Positions 61,806-64,000 of a DNA stretch of 64,000 bases are shown in pieces. This DNA comes from Acidobacteriota bacterium. Lineage in GTDB: Bacteria; Acidobacteriota; Terriglobia; Versatilivoradales; Versatilivoraceae. The notes below the pieces were generated by a model. It was not told the origin of the DNA. It saw only the letters and a list, made by a program, of their open reading frames with translations, and made no database searches. The DNA is taken from NCBI GenBank assembly GCA_022826755.1, contig JAJDUG010000059.1:1-64000 (forward strand), written 5' to 3'. Position 1 is the stretch's first letter; every line of letters begins with the position of its first letter. The position numbers and the translations under genes are program-made.

Positions 61806-62831
61806 ATGAGTCAAGCTTCCGAGGCCGGCATGGAGGAGGCGTTCCCGGGTGGCCGCGGCTTCAAGAGCGAACCACCGTCGGTCCTCTTGCCGGGCACCTG
61901 GCTGCGCTGCCTGATCGGACTGATCCTGGTTCTGGTGGCAGTCACATTTCTGTGGTCCTGCCAGCAACCGGGGTCCGGTCCCTCTCGGAGTTCATCCGAC
62001 TCTGAAGAACGTAGCGTTGAGCCGGGCAATCCCAGGCGCATCATCTCTCTGTCCCCCAACACCACCGACATTTTGGAGGGGGTGGGCGCTTTCGATCGGG
62101 TGGTGGCCGTTTCCGACTACTGCTTCTACCCCCCGAGCGTGGCCTCTCTGCCTCGAGTGGGTGGCTGGCAGAACGCCAGCCTGGAGGAGGTGGCCAGCCT
62201 CGCACCCGACCTGGTGGTCATGGCCGAGGTTCAGGCTCCCTTCGCCGACAGCCACCTTCAGGCCCTGGGAATCGAGACCCTGGTGGTGCCGAGTCAGTCT
62301 CTGCAGGATGTCTTCACGGCCATCGACGCCGTGGGACGGAGTGTGGGCCGACAGAAAGCGGCCCAGCGCCTCCAGAACGAGGTTCGTGCCGTTCTGGACA
62401 GCGTCGCAGGCCGCACCCGGGATTTGCCCAAACCCTCGGTTCTCTGCGTGGTGGACCGGGTGCCCGGAACCCTGCGCGGTCTCTATGCGGCCACTCAGGG
62501 AAGCTACCTGTCCCGGTTGATCGAGATTGCCGGCGGGAGGCCCATAGCCCCGCCCGCCACCTTCAATTACGGCAGGATCGGAAAGGAGGCCGTGGTCACC
62601 CTCAACCCCGACGTGGTGATCGACATGGTGCAGGGAGCCCAGGGGGCCTTTGCCGAGGAACCCGTCGCAATCTGGTCGGAACTGAAGCAGATCCGGGCCG
62701 TTCGCCGCGGCCGAGTCCATCCCGTCCGTGCAATGTTTGTCCTTCATGCTTCCCAGTTCGTGGCGCAGACGGCCGAACTCTTCTCCAGGCTGATTCATCC
62801 GGAGGTTTTTGGGACTGACGATGTCCGCTGA
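61806..62831 (+). CDS. btuF: Periplasmic cobalamin-binding protein of an ABC importer (BtuF-like)
   Basis: 341 residues from ATG 61806; the frame is open into the riboswitch but that is not coding. A basic N-terminus and hydrophobic segment (about 33-52, LIGLILVLVAVTFLWSC) form a signal anchor or lipoprotein signal. RIISLSPNTTDILEGVGAFD, VVAVSDYCFYPP, LAPDLVVMAEVQ and LNPDVVIDM are class-III periplasmic-binding-protein landmarks. The B12 riboswitch upstream points to a corrinoid ligand; siderophore or heme proteins share the fold. The ATPase gene overlaps its end. Confidence 0.82.
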   Translation: MSQASEAGMEEAFPGGRGFKSEPPSVLLPGTWLRCLIGLILVLVAVTFLWSCQQPGSGPSRSSSDSEERSVEPGNPRRIISLSPNTTDILEGVGAFDRVVAVSDYCFYPPSVASLPRVGGWQNASLEEVASLAPDLVVMAEVQAPFADSHLQALGIETLVVPSQSLQDVFTAIDAVGRSVGRQKAAQRLQNEVRAVLDSVAGRTRDLPKPSVLCVVDRVPGTLRGLYAATQGSYLSRLIEIAGGRPIAPPATFNYGRIGKEAVVTLNPDVVIDMVQGAQGAFAEEPVAIWSELKQIRAVRRGRVHPVRAMFVLHASQFVAQTAELFSRLIHPEVFGTDDVR

Positions 62832-63630
62832 TGCCCTCATGCCCGCTGGCGCCGATGCCCTCATCGAAGCCCGTGGCCTCCGCTTTGCCTACGAGGCCGA
62901 TCGGTGGGTGGTCGATGGCGTCTCTCTCGAGCTCAAGCACGGTGCCCTGGCCGCCCTCATCGGCGCCAACGGTTCCGGCAAGTCCACCCTCATCCGCTTA
63001 TTGGCCGGTCTTCGTTCCGCAAACGCCGGAGAAGTTCTTTTTTCGGGGCAACCCCTGAAGGGCATTCCGCGGAAGCGGCTGGCCCGGTCCCTGGCCTACG
63101 TTCCCCAGATCAATCCCATGATTTTTCCCTTCACGGCCATGGAAGTGGTGTTGACCGGGAGGACTCCCTACACGCCACGCTTCCGCTTCGAGAACCGTCT
63201 CGACGTGGAGCAGGCCCTGAAGGCCCTGGCCATGGTAGGGGCTGCTCATCTGGCCCCTCGTCCGGTGACGGAGTTGTCGGGAGGAGAAAGGCAACTGGTA
63301 GCCGTGGCCAGGGCCCTCGCCCAGGAGCCGGAGTGCTTGATCCTGGACGAGCCCGCGGCCGCCCTGGACCTGAAGCACCGGGCAGCTCTCATCCGCATCC
63401 TGAGGCAGCTTCGGGACCGGCAGGGCATGACGGCGCTGATGGTGACTCACGACCTGCAGTTGCTGGATCCTGCCTTCGACCGGGTCTTTGCCATCCACCG
63501 GGGATTGCTGCTGGCCGAGGGATCCCCCGGGCAGGTTCTGAGGGACGAGGTGCTTTCACGGGTCTACGAGGACCCCCAGGTCCGGGCCCGGAAGTTGGAG
63601 GGGCGCACCTTCGTCTGGTCCGGCACCTGA
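62821..63630 (+). CDS. btuD: ABC transporter ATP-binding protein for B12 (BtuD/FepC family)
   Basis: 269 residues from ATG 62821, overlapping the previous stop by 11 bases. Walker A is GANGSGKSTL; the signature is ELSGGERQLVAVARALAQ; Walker B is CLILDEPAAALDL; the H-loop histidine is in MVTHDLQLL. AYVPQINPMIFPFTAMEVVL is the Q-loop region typical of the iron-siderophore/B12 class. It powers the importer formed with the flanking binding protein and permease. Confidence 0.88.
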   Translation: MSADALMPAGADALIEARGLRFAYEADRWVVDGVSLELKHGALAALIGANGSGKSTLIRLLAGLRSANAGEVLFSGQPLKGIPRKRLARSLAYVPQINPMIFPFTAMEVVLTGRTPYTPRFRFENRLDVEQALKALAMVGAAHLAPRPVTELSGGERQLVAVARALAQEPECLILDEPAAALDLKHRAALIRILRQLRDRQGMTALMVTHDLQLLDPAFDRVFAIHRGLLLAEGSPGQVLRDEVLSRVYEDPQVRARKLEGRTFVWSGT

Positions 63631-63664
63631 TCCGCATCGGTGCCACCGAAGTCAGGAGATGAGG

Positions 63665-64000
63665 ATGGATGCTTCACGCCAGGATTCCGCAGGCGCCGGA
63701 TCCAGCCCGGAACCCACCGACTCCTCCCCGCAACGGCCCGGGAACGCCTGCCGCGCCGCACCCCGGAATCTGACACGCCCTCTTGTTCTGGTGCTCCTCT
63801 TTCTGGCGGCCTCCACGCTGGTTTCCCTCTGGGTGGGCTATCGCCTGCTGGATCTGAGCGTCTTGCGCGAGGACGAGACGGCGCGCGCCCTCTTTTTCCA
63901 GCTTCGCCTTCCCCGGGTGGTCATGGCAGGCATCCTGGGGGCCTCCCTGGGCTCTGTAGGGGCCTGCCTGCAGGCCTTCTTTCGCAATCCGCTGGCGGAG
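63665..64000 (+). CDS. btuC: FecCD-family ABC permease, N-terminal part (BtuC-like), cut by the window end
   Basis: The first 112 residues are visible. ATG 63665 is preferred over 63659 because AGGAG then stands six bases upstream. A polar N-terminal tail of about 37 residues is followed by a membrane span (PLVLVLLFLAASTLVSLWVG) and the conserved FecCD stretch LRLPRVVMAGILGASLG and CLQAFFRNPLAE. Such permeases carry B12, heme or ferric siderophores; position assigns B12. Confidence 0.85.
   Translation, partial: MDASRQDSAGAGSSPEPTDSSPQRPGNACRAAPRNLTRPLVLVLLFLAASTLVSLWVGYRLLDLSVLREDETARALFFQLRLPRVVMAGILGASLGSVGACLQAFFRNPLAE

Overview
The window is one GC-rich chromosomal stretch of a Gram-negative bacterium: it has an outer-membrane TonB-dependent receptor, Tat signals, lipoproteins and a multiheme cytochrome. 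FG-GAP/UnbV (ASPIC) proteins, a MoxR/DUF58/BatA/DUF4175 block, DUF4159, a GlmL/DUF6754 membrane operon, many signal-peptide proteins of unknown function and numerous dispersed intergenic repeats best suit an uncultured Acidobacteriota-like lineage. That placement is inference; no rRNA or tRNA gene was seen.

Layout. 1-0.5 kb: repeat-rich spacer. 0.5-7.1 kb (+): a PQQ-type beta-propeller, then two halves of a thiamine-diphosphate decarboxylase separated by a metallo-beta-lactamase-fold hydrolase and two tandem Tat-signal paralogues. 7.1-10.4 kb (+): a long leader and a 2-oxoacid:ferredoxin oxidoreductase (korAB). 10.5-14.9 kb: coiled-coil membrane protein and a degenerate copy, M20 amidohydrolase and MtnX-like phosphatase (-), then gap and a DUF309 gene (+). 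15.2-22.7 kb (-): a tightly overlapping eight-gene operon with a MutL/GlmL-like ASKHA ATPase, a KOW-domain protein, a DUF6754 protein and several membrane proteins, but no glutamate mutase. This is the best candidate for an undescribed system. 22.7-30.4 kb (-): MoxR, DUF58, BatA/vWA and DUF4175 genes. 30.5-39.5 kb: TPR-gluzincin peptidase, caspase-like protease, vWA/GATase-like membrane protein, a DUF4159 gene and its deleted pseudogene copy; a PIN-type toxin-antitoxin pair sits between the two DUF4159 copies. 39.6-47.9 kb (-): pentaheme cytochrome/TPR protein and two FG-GAP/UnbV proteins. 48.1-52.8 kb (-): a 1558-residue leucine-rich-repeat secreted protein. 53.4-64 kb: vitamin B12 region.

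The B12 region is the clearest functional unit. A BtuB-like receptor and cobT-cobS-cobC-cobQ-cobU run leftwards behind two tandem cobalamin riboswitches. A BtuF-like binding protein, an ABC ATPase and a permease (cut by the window end) run rightwards behind a third. Uptake across both membranes and nucleotide-loop assembly are therefore under common B12 control.

Dispersed repeats (TTCGTGTCCATTCGTGG family, CCTGTGCATCC family, GCGGGCGTCCCGCCCGC family) fill most long intergenic gaps, supply at least one apparent start codon and accompany a truncated and a duplicated gene.
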